Source of the DNA: Spiroplasma tabanidicola
Lineage (GTDB): Bacteria > Bacillota_I > Bacilli_A > Mycoplasmatales > Mycoplasmataceae
Assembly (NCBI RefSeq): GCF_009730595.1
Contig: NZ_CP046276.1
Location: 1 to 64,000 of the forward strand
Direction of reading: 5' to 3'
DNA length: 64,000 bases
In this document: one piece after another, positions 29,125 to 39,953 of the stretch
How the letters are laid out: each line of letters begins with the position of its first letter
Numbering within the stretch: the first letter of the stretch is position 1
Position numbers and translations under genes: made by a program
The notes under the pieces: model-generated
The model's database searches: none
The model's input: only the letters and a program-made list of their open reading frames with translations
What the model was told of the DNA's origin: nothing

Positions 29125-29550
29125 TTATAGTAAGAATGCGATTATAGTTTTATCCACAGGCTTTTCATTATTTAGCTGATTTAAATGGCCAAATCTTGAA
29201 ATACCTAAATATTTACAAACTAGCGTTAAATTAATGTTTTTTGTTTTTCAAAAATTCAAAGTACTGTTAATTACTTTTCTTCCCTAATTCTTTTTTATCT
29301 TGAGTTAACTTAAAGCTTTTCTTAATTTTTTGTTGTCGTATCATTATGATATTTACTATTCATCAATAAGATCTAAATTTAAAAATATTTTCTTTAGTTT
29401 AAATTCTGGCTTTCGTCTTTTGACCGCACTTGTGCTAACATTATACTTTAGTGCGCCACTTTTTATTCCCATTTTTTTGCCTTTCAAAAAGCTTGATTTT
29501 TTTTGATCATTATTTTGCCATTTATAAAATTTAATAATAAAAGTACACAT
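29125..29550 (-). pseudogene. Remnant of an IS3-type transposase
   Basis: On the minus strand, 29550-29356 encodes a fragment with a helix-turn-helix-like segment (KMGIKSGALKYNVSTSAVKR), as in IS3 OrfA. Further down, out of frame, are SFKLTQDKKELGKK and then VCKYLGISRFGHLNQL (about 29220-29175), which resembles the start of IS3 OrfB. Stops and frameshifts interrupt all of it and no DDE motif was found. A dead insertion. Confidence 0.6.
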
Positions 29551-29641
29551 TTACGTTTCTTTTTATTTTAGATGTTCAAAATAGAGTTTAAAAATTACTA
29601 AAAATATGAGATAATTAACAAAAAGTTAGGTAGGGGCAGTT

Positions 29642-32272
29642 GTGAATTATTACATTAAGTTAGATAACGGCTATTTTCATGTTGTTGATGGCAATGTGAA
29701 TAAAGTGATTGCATCATTTGTGAGTGAAATAGACGCTCATAAATTCTTACAATCACTTTTTAGTAATTTTGGAGAACCTTGATCAGCTGTTTATGGAACG
29801 CTAATCGAAAATCCAGTAGTTATACAACCAATCATAAGTGCTTCACCATTATATTATGAATCAAGCTCTCCTTCATGTCATAAGTCATTACAATTACCTC
29901 AACAAATTATAATAGAAAATAAATTACCTTTTGGTTATAGCCCTAGCGCTCAATACTCATCATTATTTAGCAGGACCCCAACAGGAGGTACACCTTTATA
30001 CAATGGTGGTTTTTTAAACAACGGAGGAGTTCCTTCAAGTCCTATGTTTAGCACGCCACCAATATTAAGTGAAGGTTTAAATCAACCTCAAAGTTTTAAT
30101 AGTAATATTTATTCCAATCCTCCACAAGTTAATTCAAATACTAATGGATGAAGTCAATCACAACCACAAATTAATAGTAACAAACCTGCTCAAAACATTG
30201 CAGTACCACAAAACCAAACAAGAAATAATCAATTACAACAACCTCAAAGTTTAAGTGGTCAGACAAGTTCAACACAACAAAGTTCAAATAATCAAGCCGC
30301 TCAAAACATTGCAGTACCACAAAACCAAACAAGAAATAATCAATTACAACAACCTCAAAGTTTAAGTGATAACCAAAATAATTCAGTACAACCACAAAAT
30401 AGCTCAACTCAACTAGGATGAAACAAGCAACCAAATAATTCACAACAAAGTTTACAAAGAAACAATCAAGTACAGCGTCCTCAAAACCTGGGAAATCAAA
30501 ATCAAGATGCAGATCTACAATCTCAAAATACGCAACAAAATCAAGAAAGTGGTTTTGAAAGCAATCAAAGCTATGACAACATAAGTTCTGATGACAATAA
30601 TACTTTTAATCAAAGTAGTGGAGCTCAAGCAAATAATGAAAATGGTGCAAATAACAAAAAATCAAAAAGAAATAAAAAATTTGTATTTGATGATTTAACA
30701 ATGGCTCTTGATATAAGTGCCTATGATGATGAAGGCGCAATTGTTCAAATTGATGATTTAGAAGTTAATAATAAAGATGATGATAGTTTGGGAGAAGCAT
30801 CAGTTTATTCTAAAAAAACAAAAGTAGGTAAATCAAAAGAAAAGAAGGAAGAAGACGAAGCTCTAGATAATTTCGAAATAAACAGCTCAATGTTTGTGAA
30901 TGATATAGATTTTGAAAATGATGAAATTATACATCACAACAAAAACAGTAAAGGAATTAACAGGTTAAAACGTGAACAAGATGCTCAAGAAAATATTATT
31001 GAAAATCAAGATAATATGAGTTCAGTTTTAGAGGGTGGTCGTCAAAGCAAAACTTCTTGAGATGATAAAAAAAATCATATTGATGATTATGATTTAGATG
31101 CATTAAGTTCACTTGAAGACTATGAAAAAAGACATTTAAGTGAAAGTTGACAATCTTATAGTAACAAAAGTGAATCTGATTACAATAAGCAAAGACTATC
31201 AATTCAAAAAGAATTGGAAGAAAAATATCATTCTGAACAAATGGATGATTATGATTTAGATGCATTAAGTTCACTTGAAGACTATGAAAAAAGACATTTA
31301 AGTGGAAAATGAAAATACGATAGAGGACAAAACGAGTCCGAATCTTTTGTGTTTGATAATAGGGATCTAGAAAATCAGAGCAAAATTAATGATTTAGATA
31401 ATCTAGATAGTAGAATACAAGGACAATCTGAAAAAAGAGCGTTAGATGAATTAAATTATAATAAATCATCTAATATGAATGAGCAAAAAAATGATAATTT
31501 AAATAGTAGGGCTAACCTTTCAGATATATATGATATAAACACTTTAGAACAACAATATCAAAACGGACTATTAACAAGTGATTTAAATTTAGTAAAAAAA
31601 GATGATGGTGTTATCGATTTAGGACCAGTAGATGATGATGATACAATTTTTTCTACTCCAAGAATGGATGCCCAACAAGAAGACTATGAAGATTTTGGTG
31701 CAATAAAAAATGATAAAAAAGCACTCAAAAAAGCTAAAAAAAGGAAAAATAAAAATCGAGATCCATTAAGCAATACTCAAGCATTGTCTTATGTTGTAGA
31801 TAATAAGATGATTAGCAATGTTGATGGTAATTTAGTTAATAAAAAAGCAATTAAAAAAGAAGAAAAATTAAATAAAAAATTACAAAAACAACAAAAATCT
31901 AAAGAACCCGAAATTATAAATGATGATATTTCATTAGATAAAATCAGTACAAGTAATATTGTACAACCATTAGTTCAAACACCAGTACAACTAATTGCAG
32001 ATTTAGAAAGTGTTGAAGACTCAGGAACAATAACAAAAATATATGAACAAAATTTAATACCAACAAGTAGTATTCAATTAGGTAAAAAAAATGATGATGT
32101 TATAGATTTAGGACCAATAATTGATGATGATACAATTTATTCAACGCCAAGAATGGATGCTAAAGAAGAAGATCAAAAAGAAGAATTAACAAAACAAGAC
32201 AAAAAATTACTTAAAAAAATAAAAAAAAGTGAACAAGCAAACCGTAAAAAATATGAAAAAATGTTAAAATAA
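29642..32272 (+). CDS. Large low-complexity Q/N-rich and acidic repeat protein
   Basis: An 876-residue protein starting at GTG 29642 with GGGGC upstream. Residues 1-60 (MNYYIKLDNGYFHVVDGNVN...) look like a small folded domain. Residues about 60-340 are rich in Gln, Asn, Ser and Pro; the rest is rich in Asp, Glu and Lys. Internal repeats: AQNIAVPQNQTRNNQLQQPQ twice, DDYDLDALSSLEDYEKRHLS twice, and a VIDLGP..DDDTI.STPRMDA motif twice. No signal peptide or transmembrane segment is seen. Five TGA codons are Trp, so standard-code callers would miss it. Function unknown; a cytoskeletal or scaffold role is only a guess. Confidence 0.8.
30188..30368 (+). repeat. 70-bp direct repeat inside the Q/N-rich gene
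   Basis: Positions 30188-30257 and 30299-30368 are identical, 111 bases (37 codons) apart, keeping the frame. They encode the two AQNIAVPQNQ... copies. Confidence 0.9.
31082..31304 (+). repeat. 61-bp direct repeat inside the Q/N-rich gene
   Basis: Positions 31082-31142 and 31244-31304 are identical, 162 bases (54 codons) apart. They encode the two DDYDLDALSSLEDYEKRHLS copies. Confidence 0.9.
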
Positions 32273-32277
32273 GTCTT

Positions 32278-32946
32278 ATGGAAGATTTATTAAAAGATAT
32301 TAAAAAAAGTTGAGCTTTAGTTTTTAACCATTATGAAATTAAAAATGGCATTAGTGCAGTGATTAATAAAATTAGTGATTTTAATAATGTTTATCCAAAA
32401 AAAGAAGATATATTTAAAGTTTTTAAGTTGCTTGATTTTGAAAATGTAAAAGTAATTATTTTAGGGCAAGATCCATATCACACAAAAAATGTTGCAAACG
32501 GGATTGCATTTAGTGCAAATAAAAGCGCAAAAACACCACAAAGCTTAAGAAACATTTTTAAAGAGTTAAAAAATGATCTATATATTGATCATTTTGATAA
32601 TAATGACTTATCTGAGTGAGTGAAGCAAGGTGTTTTATTAATTAATACATCATTAACAGTGGTTGAATCAAACCCTGGATCACATGCGGATTATGGTTGA
32701 AAAGAGATTGTTCTTAAAATAATAAAATTTTTATACAATAAAAATAAAAATATAATTTTTTGTTTATGAGGAAATTTTGCAAAAAACTTATATAATAATC
32801 TTAATATAAATAGTGATTATGTGATTATTAGTGCACACCCTTCACCGTTTAGTTATAAAAGAGGTTTTGCAAATTCAAAACCCTTTTCTAGAATAAATTC
32901 ATTCCTAGATAATCTTGGATTAGAAGTTATAGATTGAAGCAGATAA
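32278..32946 (+). CDS. ung: Uracil-DNA glycosylase
   Basis: Removes uracil from DNA. The 222-residue product has the water-activating motif GQDPYH near 63-68 and the C-terminal HPSPFS motif, which inserts into the DNA minor groove. Five or more TGA codons are Trp. It starts 5 bases after the upstream gene, so the two may be co-transcribed. Confidence 0.94.
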
Positions 32947-32959
32947 AAGGAGAAGTTTT

Positions 32960-33877
32960 ATGCAAAGGTTCGCAGAGTTATTGTTAAAAGGTAACAATTT
33001 GGCGTATTTAGGAGCAGGGATTATTGGTTTCTTTATTGTAGCCTATATTGTTTACAATAGTCTATCTTATTCAATTTTAAGAGAAAGATATCACGGAATT
33101 AGATTTACAACAAAAAATATTGCGTATATAACTATGCTTGTTGCTGTTAGCGCAAGTGTTACAATTGTTGTTTCGCTTGTTGCGCCAGTTACAGTTTTCC
33201 CTCCAATTCGTATTGCTATTGAAGGTTTAATGGTAAAAATAGCAGGATTTATTTTTGGTCCAATTGTTGGGGTAATAGTTGGTTTAATAACTGAAATTAT
33301 TGTTATGTTATTTGTTCCTTCATTTATTCACCCTGCTTTTATAATTATAATTATTTGTTATGGTTTTGTTGCAGGAATAGGAGCAAGTTTTTTAAGAATT
33401 GGTAAAGGAAACAATTGAATAATCGTTGCACTTTTAAATATATTTTTATTGGGATTTGGTGGTGCAATGTATTTCTTGATCGATGCTGCAAACTTTCCAG
33501 ACGGAGCTATAAAAATGGTTGGTTTTTATATGAGTAAAGAAGTATTTAAATGAGTATTTTTAATCTCAATATTTATTTGTGTAATTATAGTATGAGGTGC
33601 TTATTTAATAGGGACTTTTACTGGTAATAAGAAAAAACTTAATGTTTTTTTACCAATCCTTTTATTTGCAACAGCATCAGAATATATTGTAACTTCGGTA
33701 ATATCGGCTTGAGGAGACTATGGATTCTTAGGTCTAGAAACAAGTAAAGATGATAATGGATATATTTTAATGTTTATGGCAAGACTTGTTCAAGCCCCAG
33801 TTAAAATATTAGGTAACTCAGTAATTTTATACTACACATATAAAGCAGTCGCACCATTGATAAAAAACGATAGATAG
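32960..33877 (+). CDS. ECF transporter S component
   Basis: A 305-residue membrane protein with about six hydrophobic segments. The stretch FPPIRIAIEGLMVKIAGFIFG followed by GPIVGVIVGLITEI resembles the substrate-binding S components of energy-coupling-factor vitamin transporters, of FolT type. The ECF ATPases and T component are not in the window. AAAAGGAG precedes ATG 32960. Substrate unknown; folate is a guess. Confidence 0.75.
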
Positions 33878-33888
33878 GAATTCAATAA

Positions 33889-35223
33889 ATGCTAAAAATG
33901 TATGACTCCCTTTCTGGTGAATTAAAAACAATTGATGAATCAAAAGTTCGTATTTATACTTGTGGACCAACAGTTTATAATTATATTCATATTGGAAATG
34001 CAAGACCTTTAATATTATCTGATTTAATTGTAAGATTTTTAGAATTTAAAGATATTAAGTATAAATATTTATTAAATATAACAGATATAGATGACAAAAT
34101 AATTGATAAAGCTATAGCAGAAGGAGTATCTGAAATTGATATTGCAAAAAAGTATAGCGAAGCCTTTTTAAAAGATTTAGAAGATTTAAATATAAAATTA
34201 CCAACTAAAGTAATACCTATTTCTTCAAAATTATTAGAAATAATTGATTTTATTGAAGTTTTAATAGATAAAAAGCATGCCTATGAAGTTGATGGTAATG
34301 TTTATTTTGATATTTCTTCATTAGCAAACAAATATGGAGAATTATCAAAACAAAAAAAAGAAGAATTAAATATCGGTGCTAGAGTTGAAGAGGATAAAAA
34401 TAAAAAAAATCCTGATGACTTTGTTTTATGAAAAAAAACAGATAAAGGAAAAAAGTGACTAGCAAAATGAAGTTATGGTAGACCAGGATGACATACTGAG
34501 TGTGCTTTATTAATAGATAATTTCTTTACAAAAACTTTAGATATTCATATTGGAGGAATTGATTTAAAATTCCCTCATCATGAAAACGAGCGAATTCAAT
34601 ATATAGCAAAAAACAATAAAGAAGTTGCATGAGTTTGAGCACACAATGGTCACTTATCAATTAATAATGAAAAAATGTCTAAATCATTAGGCAATACAAT
34701 TTTAGTTAAAGATTTTATAAAAAAATATGGAGCAAATGTGTTAAGATTTATGTATTTAAATTCTAACTACAGACAACCATTAAATATTAATCAACAAACA
34801 ATTGATCAAGCAATTGATTGAAATACAAAAGTATTAAATCTTTTAAAAACTGCAAACTGAAAAATTGCTATTAATGAAATTACATTAAATAACGAAACAC
34901 CAATTGATGATAATTTTGATTCATACAAGTACATAACAAAGTTTAAAGAATTTATGAATAATAATTTAAATACACCAATGATCATAACGCTACTTGATGA
35001 AATGGCAAAAAATATTAATAAGCAATTTAAAAATAAGGTTTTAGATAGAACTTTAGATAAATTTAACGCTATTTTAAGTACACTTGGTTTTAAATATGAA
35101 CTACCAAAAATTGATAAAAAAACACAAGCTAAATTAAAAGAGTGATTAGAATCAGTTGCTAATAAAGATTTTGAAAATGCAGATAATTTAAGAGATGTTT
35201 TGAAAGAAGGAGGAATTATTTAA
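33889..35223 (+). CDS. cysS: Cysteinyl-tRNA synthetase
   Basis: Charges tRNA-Cys. The 444-residue product has the zinc-site CGPTVYN, a class I HIGN signature (YIHIGNARP), GWHTEC and HHENE, and the KMSKS loop ([10 protein letters not shown]). Many TGA codons are Trp, for example WVWAHNGH. The downstream rlmB begins one base after the stop. Confidence 0.95.
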
Positions 35224-35224
35224 G

Positions 35225-35941
35225 ATGCCAAATTTAGTTTTTGGAAAGAAAAACATTTTTAGCATTATTAAAAATTTTCCTAGTTTAGTTGAAAAAATAT
35301 ATGTTGTTAAAGGGTTTTTATTTGATAATGAAATTTTTGAAGTTGTAAAAACTAAAAATTTAAAATTAGAATTCATTGAAAACCAAAAGTTTCAGAAAAT
35401 ATTAAATCAAAAAGTAAATCATCAAAATATTATTGCTTATGTAAAAGACTTTGAATATAGTCAATTACAAGATTTAATAAGTAATAAAGAAAATCAAACA
35501 ATTTTAGTTTTGGATAGAGTGCAAGATCCTAATAACTTTGGGGCAATTATAAGAAGTGCTGTTTTATTTGGAGTTGATGGAATAGTTATTTTAGACAGAA
35601 ATCAAGTAGATGTAACAGCTGCAGTTTTAAAAACTTCAGCAGGAACAGCATACGAAATTGCCATTGCAAAAGTTGCAAACTTAGCAAATGCACTTAATGT
35701 ATTAAAACAAAAAGGTTTTTGAGTTTATGCATCTTATTTATCAAATGATGCAACAAATATTGCTGATTTAAAATTTGAAAACAAAAAAGTAATTTTAATA
35801 GGAAGTGAAGGCAAAGGTTTATCAAATAAACTAGTAAGTCACTCTGATTTTAAATTTAAAATTAACACAACAAATATTATTGATTCACTAAATGTATCTG
35901 TTGCTACTGGTATAATTCTTTTTAAAGCAAGTCTTGACTAG
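35225..35941 (+). CDS. rlmB: 23S rRNA 2'-O-methyltransferase (TrmH/SpoU family)
   Basis: Methylates a ribose in 23S rRNA (G2251 in E. coli). The 238-residue product has SpoU motif 1 (LDRVQDPNNFGAIIRSA), motif 2 (LIGSEGKGL) and motif 3 (NVSVATGIILF), which form the knotted SAM site. mrnC, which separates cysS and rlmB in Bacillus, is absent. It overlaps the next gene by 8 bases. Confidence 0.92.
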
Positions 35942-36548
35942 CAACAGATTAAAGCATGCAATTTATTTTATATTAAAAGAACGATTTATTTTCTTATCAA
36001 ACGAAGAAATAATTACAATGACAGAAAATACAGAAAGAATAATGCAAAAAGTTCATAGAAACTCGCGGTATAACTTGTTTGAGTTAAGTGAAGAATTAAC
36101 TCCTTTTTATGAAGCTGTTAATGAAATTTCTCATGTCTATGACAAAAATAAATGCAGTAATTTTTTTGTGTTTTACTATGTAAGATTGCGGCAAAGATTA
36201 TTAGATTATACAAGATGAATAACTAGAAAAAATAGAGATTTATTTAAAACAGAAAGAGTTATTCAATACGAAGATGGAACAACTAGTTATGAAATTATGA
36301 TAGAAAGATATTCGTATGAAAACTACCAAGTTGAAAATCTCAAAAAAATAAGTGATAGTACTTTTATTGCTTTTTGTAAAACTTACCCAAACTACATTGT
36401 AATTTTAGCAACAAGTCTTTATCTAAAAGGATATGCAATTAAAAAAATCTGTATGATGTTAGGAATTACACGTAGAGATTATGATAAAATAATTAAGAAT
36501 TTTAAAAACTTTTTAATTAATTTACTAATTGAAGATAAAACTATATAA
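35934..36548 (+). CDS. Divergent sigma-70-like factor in the sigH position
   Basis: A 204-residue protein. Residues about 75-100 ([20 protein letters not shown]) resemble sigma region 2 (core binding/-10 melting), and residues about 165-190 ([20 protein letters not shown]) resemble the region 4 helix-turn-helix. Gene order rlmB-this-rpmG-secE-nusG equals Bacillus rlmB-rae1-sigH-rpmGB-secE-nusG. The start is a TTG at 35934 that overlaps rlmB; no good ATG exists, so the start is uncertain. It may be an alternative sigma factor. Confidence 0.7.
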
Positions 36549-36574
36549 TATCTTTTAGAAAAGAGTGTTTAAAA

Positions 36575-36736
36575 ATGGCAATTTCATCAAATAAAAAAAT
36601 CTTGTTAGTTTGTGAAGAATGCCTATCAAGAAATTATAGCTTACAAAAAAGCACTATTTCGCAAAGAGATAGATTAGTTATTAAAAAGTTTTGTAATAAG
36701 TGTAATTTAAGAACTGTTCATAAGGAGTCAAGATAG
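36575..36736 (+). CDS. rpmG: Ribosomal protein L33
   Basis: A 53-residue L33 with the two zinc-binding pairs CEEC and CNKC retained. It sits before secE as in Bacillus rpmGB. secE starts 2 bases after its stop. Confidence 0.92.
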   Translation: MAISSNKKILLVCEECLSRNYSLQKSTISQRDRLVIKKFCNKCNLRTVHKESR

Positions 36737-36738
36737 TC

Positions 36739-37140
36739 ATGAAAGATAAAGAAAAAGATCTAGATTTAAAAGCTCAAAAGAAAGCTGAAAAAGAAAAAAC
36801 TAAGGCATTAAAAGCAGAGGCTAAAGCAAAAGAAAAAGCTGAATTCCAAAAAATTTATGATGCACTTGATGCAGATAAAGGTTTAACAAAAGAAGAAAAA
36901 ATTAAAAAAGCAAGAGCGGCAAAAGTTAAAGAACATCGTAAAAAAATTAATGTTAAATTAGCTTTAAAAGAAACTCCTATTAAAATGCTTAAAGAAATTA
37001 ATAAAATAAAATGAAGCGGAAGAGCAAATTTAGGTCAAAAATTTTCTTGAGTTATAATATTTTTATTGATATTTATTTTGTTCTTTTATGGTGTAGATAC
37101 AGGATTAAGATATTTATTTGCAGAGATAAAAATTATTTAG
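36739..37140 (+). CDS. secE: Preprotein translocase subunit SecE
   Basis: Small membrane subunit of the SecYEG channel. The 133-residue product has a long charged Lys/Glu/Ala N-terminal region (about 90 residues) and then one transmembrane segment (VIIFLLIFILFFYGV) near 107-121. This is longer than the single-span SecE of Bacillus (about 60 residues). TGA at 37012 and 37048 are Trp. Confidence 0.85.
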
Positions 37141-37153
37141 GAGATAAACAAGC

Positions 37154-37783
37154 ATGGAAAATAAAGAAATATCATCCCTTACTGAAGAGTTAGAGTCTTT
37201 TAAGGGTCAGTGATTTGTTATAAATTGTAATAGTGGACATGAAGACCGTGTTAGAGGAGATTTATTACAAAAAATAGAAACTTCAGGTTTGGAAAATGTT
37301 ATTTTTGACATTAGAATTTCTAAGTCTCAATTTATGGGGAAAAATAATAAATTAACAGATAAAAATAAATACCCAGGTTATTTATTTATTAATATGTTAA
37401 TGACTGATGAAACTTGATTTATAGTACGAAACACTCCAGGGGTAAATGGGTTTATTGGATCTTCTGGAAAAGGAGCAAAACCTTTTCCAATAACAGCAGA
37501 AGAAGTGGCTAGAGTTTTATATAGTCAAACAGAAAACGCAAAACAACAAGGACAAAAAGCAACTCAAACAACTCAACCAAAAAAAGAAAAGGTTTTATAT
37601 ACAGCTGATTTCAAAGTAAAAGATGTGGTTATTGTAAAAGAAGGTCCTTTTGCTAATACTGAAGGTCAAGTATTAGAAATGGATTATGAAAAGGGAGTTG
37701 CTGTAGTAAATATTGAGTTATTCGGAAGAATCACTCCAACAGAATTTGAATTTTTGAACCTTGATTTAGCTTACAAAGCATAG
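37154..37783 (+). CDS. nusG: Transcription termination/antitermination protein NusG
   Basis: Binds RNA polymerase and modulates pausing. The 209-residue product has the NGN domain (WFVINCNSGHEDRVRGDL, then PGYLFINM and VRNTPGVNGFIG) and a C-terminal KOW motif (VKEGPFANTEGQVLEMD). A Gln/Thr-rich linker joins them. Follows secE, the standard pair. Confidence 0.94.
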
Positions 37784-37784
37784 C

Positions 37785-37812
37785 GGCAACTTTATTTATA
37801 AAGTTGCTTTTT
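37785..37812 (+). terminator. Terminator after nusG
   Basis: GCAACTTTA (37786-37794) pairs with TAAAGTTGC (37799-37807), followed by a T-run. Confidence 0.8.
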
Positions 37813-37835
37813 AAAAAAGATAGGGAGATATTAGT

Positions 37836-38348
37836 TTGAAAACAGTTAAGATTAAAATTATTTTAGAAGACGGAAGAATTATGGATGCTGAATTGTATCC
37901 GCAATTAGCTCCTTTAAGTGTTGAAAACTTTGTAAATTTAGTAAAACAAAAGTATTATGACGGATTGATTTTCCACAGAGTTATTAAAGGATTTATGATT
38001 CAAGGAGGAGGCTTTAATATTGAAATGCAAGAAAAAGAAGATTTACAACCAATTAAAGGTGAATTTTCAAGCAATGGATGAAAAGACAACTTAAAATTGA
38101 AACATGAACAAGGTGTTTTATCTATGGCAAGAACTAATGATCCAAACAGTGCTACAAGTCAATTCTTTATAGTTACTGGTGAAGCTGGTTTTTTAGATGG
38201 ACAATACGCTACTTTTGGAAAACTTATTGGGCAAAAAAGTTTAGAAGTCGCAAGACAAATTGAAAATGTAGAAACAATAAGTATTGACTTTTACGATGAT
38301 GTACCAAAAACTCCAGTTATAATAAAAACAATTGAACTATTATATTAA
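37836..38348 (+). CDS. Cyclophilin-type peptidyl-prolyl isomerase
   Basis: Catalyses proline cis-trans isomerisation during folding. The 170-residue product has [13 protein letters not shown] near the N-terminal third and [17 protein letters not shown], the conserved active-site stretch. The start is a TTG at 37836 behind AGGGAG. TGA at 38079 is Trp. Located between nusG and rplK, an unusual insertion in that ribosomal block. Confidence 0.9.
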
Positions 38349-38434
38349 TTATATTTTTTATAAAAGGTAAAAAAATTTGAATTTTTAAAAGTTGTTTTAA
38401 AGTAAACTTATCAATAGTGTTATATAATGATTTT

Positions 38435-38603
38435 GGGTTTAACCCAATTAAATTTTTTTAAAGAATTTAATTTAAGATTATTTTGTATTAATGACCAAGA
38501 AAACAAAACTAAAGGATTTGTGTTTATACACTTTATAAAAAATAATAATTAAAAAGTTTAAATAAGATAAAAAAGTTGATTAGTGATGTGGTCAATTTTT
38601 TTT
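38435..38603 (+). ncRNA. Candidate structured RNA or attenuator upstream of rplK
   Basis: The stretch has a TATAAT (38423-38428) at its start, a hairpin TTGGG/CCCAA (38433-38447), an AATTAAATT/AATTTAATT stem just after, and an intrinsic terminator near 38569-38603 (TTGA/TCAA flanked by A- and T-runs). TGACCA at 38492 can pair with TGGTCA at 38589, which would compete with the terminator. No reading frame explains it. It may be a small RNA of about 170 bases. No convincing -35 box was found. Confidence 0.35.
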
Positions 38604-38621
38604 ATGCAAATCAAGCATAAT

Positions 38622-38630
38622 TGTGATAAT
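38622..38630 (+). promoter_or_regulatory. Extended -10 promoter for rplK-rplA
   Basis: TGTGATAAT, an extended -10 form, lies after the terminator and about 89 bases before the rplK start. The resulting leader of about 80 bases could hold an L1 binding site, but I cannot identify one with confidence. Confidence 0.5.
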
Positions 38631-38718
38631 ATTAAATAAGGCAGATTTTAATTGTGGAAGTTAGAATATGAATATATTTAAACGTTAGGACCACAGCGAA
38701 AACAGGGAGGTGTTGTTC

Positions 38719-39156
38719 GTGGCAAAGAAAATCACACGTATAGCAAAACTTGAATTTATGGCAATGCAAGCAAAACCAGGAGCTGAATTAGCTTCATTAG
38801 GAATTAACATGCCGCAATTCACACAACAATTTAATGATGCCACTAAAGAAAGAGCTGGTGAAGTAGTACCAGTTGTTATTACAGCATATGATGATAAATC
38901 ATTTGACTTTGTATTAAAAACTACTCCTGCAGCATTTTTATTAAAAAAAGCTGCAAATATTAGTAAAGGAAGTAAAAATTCTGGAAAAGAAGTAGTAGCA
39001 ACAATTTCAGCAGAGGAAGTAAGAAAAATAGCAGAATACAAAATGGTTGACTTAAATGCTACAACTATTGAAGCTGCAATGAGAATAATTGAAGGATCAG
39101 CAAGAAATATGGGTATAAAAGTTGAAGGTATGCCTGAAAAAGAAGGTAAAAAGTAA
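38719..39156 (+). CDS. rplK: Ribosomal protein L11
   Basis: Large-subunit stalk-base protein. The 145-residue product starts at GTG 38719 ([17 protein letters not shown]), 8 bases after GGAGG. Upstream GTG/TTG codons in frame are too close to the ribosome binding site. The N-terminal segment [19 protein letters not shown] is typical. Stop overlaps the rplA start (TAATG). Confidence 0.95.
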   Translation: MAKKITRIAKLEFMAMQAKPGAELASLGINMPQFTQQFNDATKERAGEVVPVVITAYDDKSFDFVLKTTPAAFLLKKAANISKGSKNSGKEVVATISAEEVRKIAEYKMVDLNATTIEAAMRIIEGSARNMGIKVEGMPEKEGKK

Positions 39157-39842
39157 TGCCAAAACTAAGTAAAAAATTAACTATAGCGAATGCAAAAGTA
39201 GATAAAGCAAAATTATACCCAATTTCTGAAGCTATTAAATTAGCAAAAGAAACTTCAATTACAAAATTTGATTCAACTGTTGAAATAGCGTTTAACTTAA
39301 ATGTTGACCCAAGACATGCAGATCAACAAATAAGAGGTGCTTTAGTTTTACCTGGTGGAACAGGTAAAAGCCAAAAAGTTTTAGTTTTAACAAAAACTAA
39401 GGTTAAAGAAGCTGAAGAAGCAAAAGCTGAGTTTGTTGGTGCAGAAGAACTTATTCAAAAAATAGCAAAAGAAAACTGATTTGATTTTGATGTAATAGTT
39501 GCTACTCCTGAAATGATGGCTGAACTTGGAAAAATAGGTAAAGTATTGGGACCGAAAGGATTAATGCCAAACCCAAAAACAGGAACAGTTACTTTAGATG
39601 TTAAGAAGGCTGTAGAAGAAATTAAAAAAGGTAAAGTTGAATATAGAACTGATAAAGAAGGAAATATTCATTCAATTTTAGGAAAAGTTTCATTTAAAGA
39701 AGAAGATTTAATTAAAAATTACCAAGCCTTATTTGAAGTAATTAAAAAAGCAAAACCAGCAGCTGTTAAAGGAACATATATAAAAAATATATCTGTAACT
39801 ACAACCATGGGGCCAGGAATTAAAATACTAATGGAAAATTAA
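39156..39842 (+). CDS. rplA: Ribosomal protein L1
   Basis: Large-subunit protein of the L1 stalk. The 228-residue product contains [18 protein letters not shown], the L1 signature, near 128-145. TGA at 39477 is Trp. Translationally coupled to rplK. rplJ and rplL do not follow; the unit ends at a terminator. Confidence 0.96.
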
Positions 39843-39846
39843 AATA

Positions 39847-39874
39847 AAAATATTTCTTAAGAAATATTTTTTTT
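39847..39874 (+). terminator. Terminator after rplA
   Basis: AATATTTC and GAAATATT pair around a TTAA loop (39849-39868), followed by a T-run. Confidence 0.8.
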
Positions 39875-39953
39875 ATTAAACTAAAACCAATTTACATATA
39901 ATTGTGTTAAGTATATAATATAAATAATAACAATTCGAAAATGGGGTAAAAAA

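Noticed and set aside
38710-38718. Earlier rplK starts (GTG 38710, TTG 38713)
   Set aside because: They overlap or abut the ribosome binding site GGGAGG and add residues not seen at L11 N-termini.
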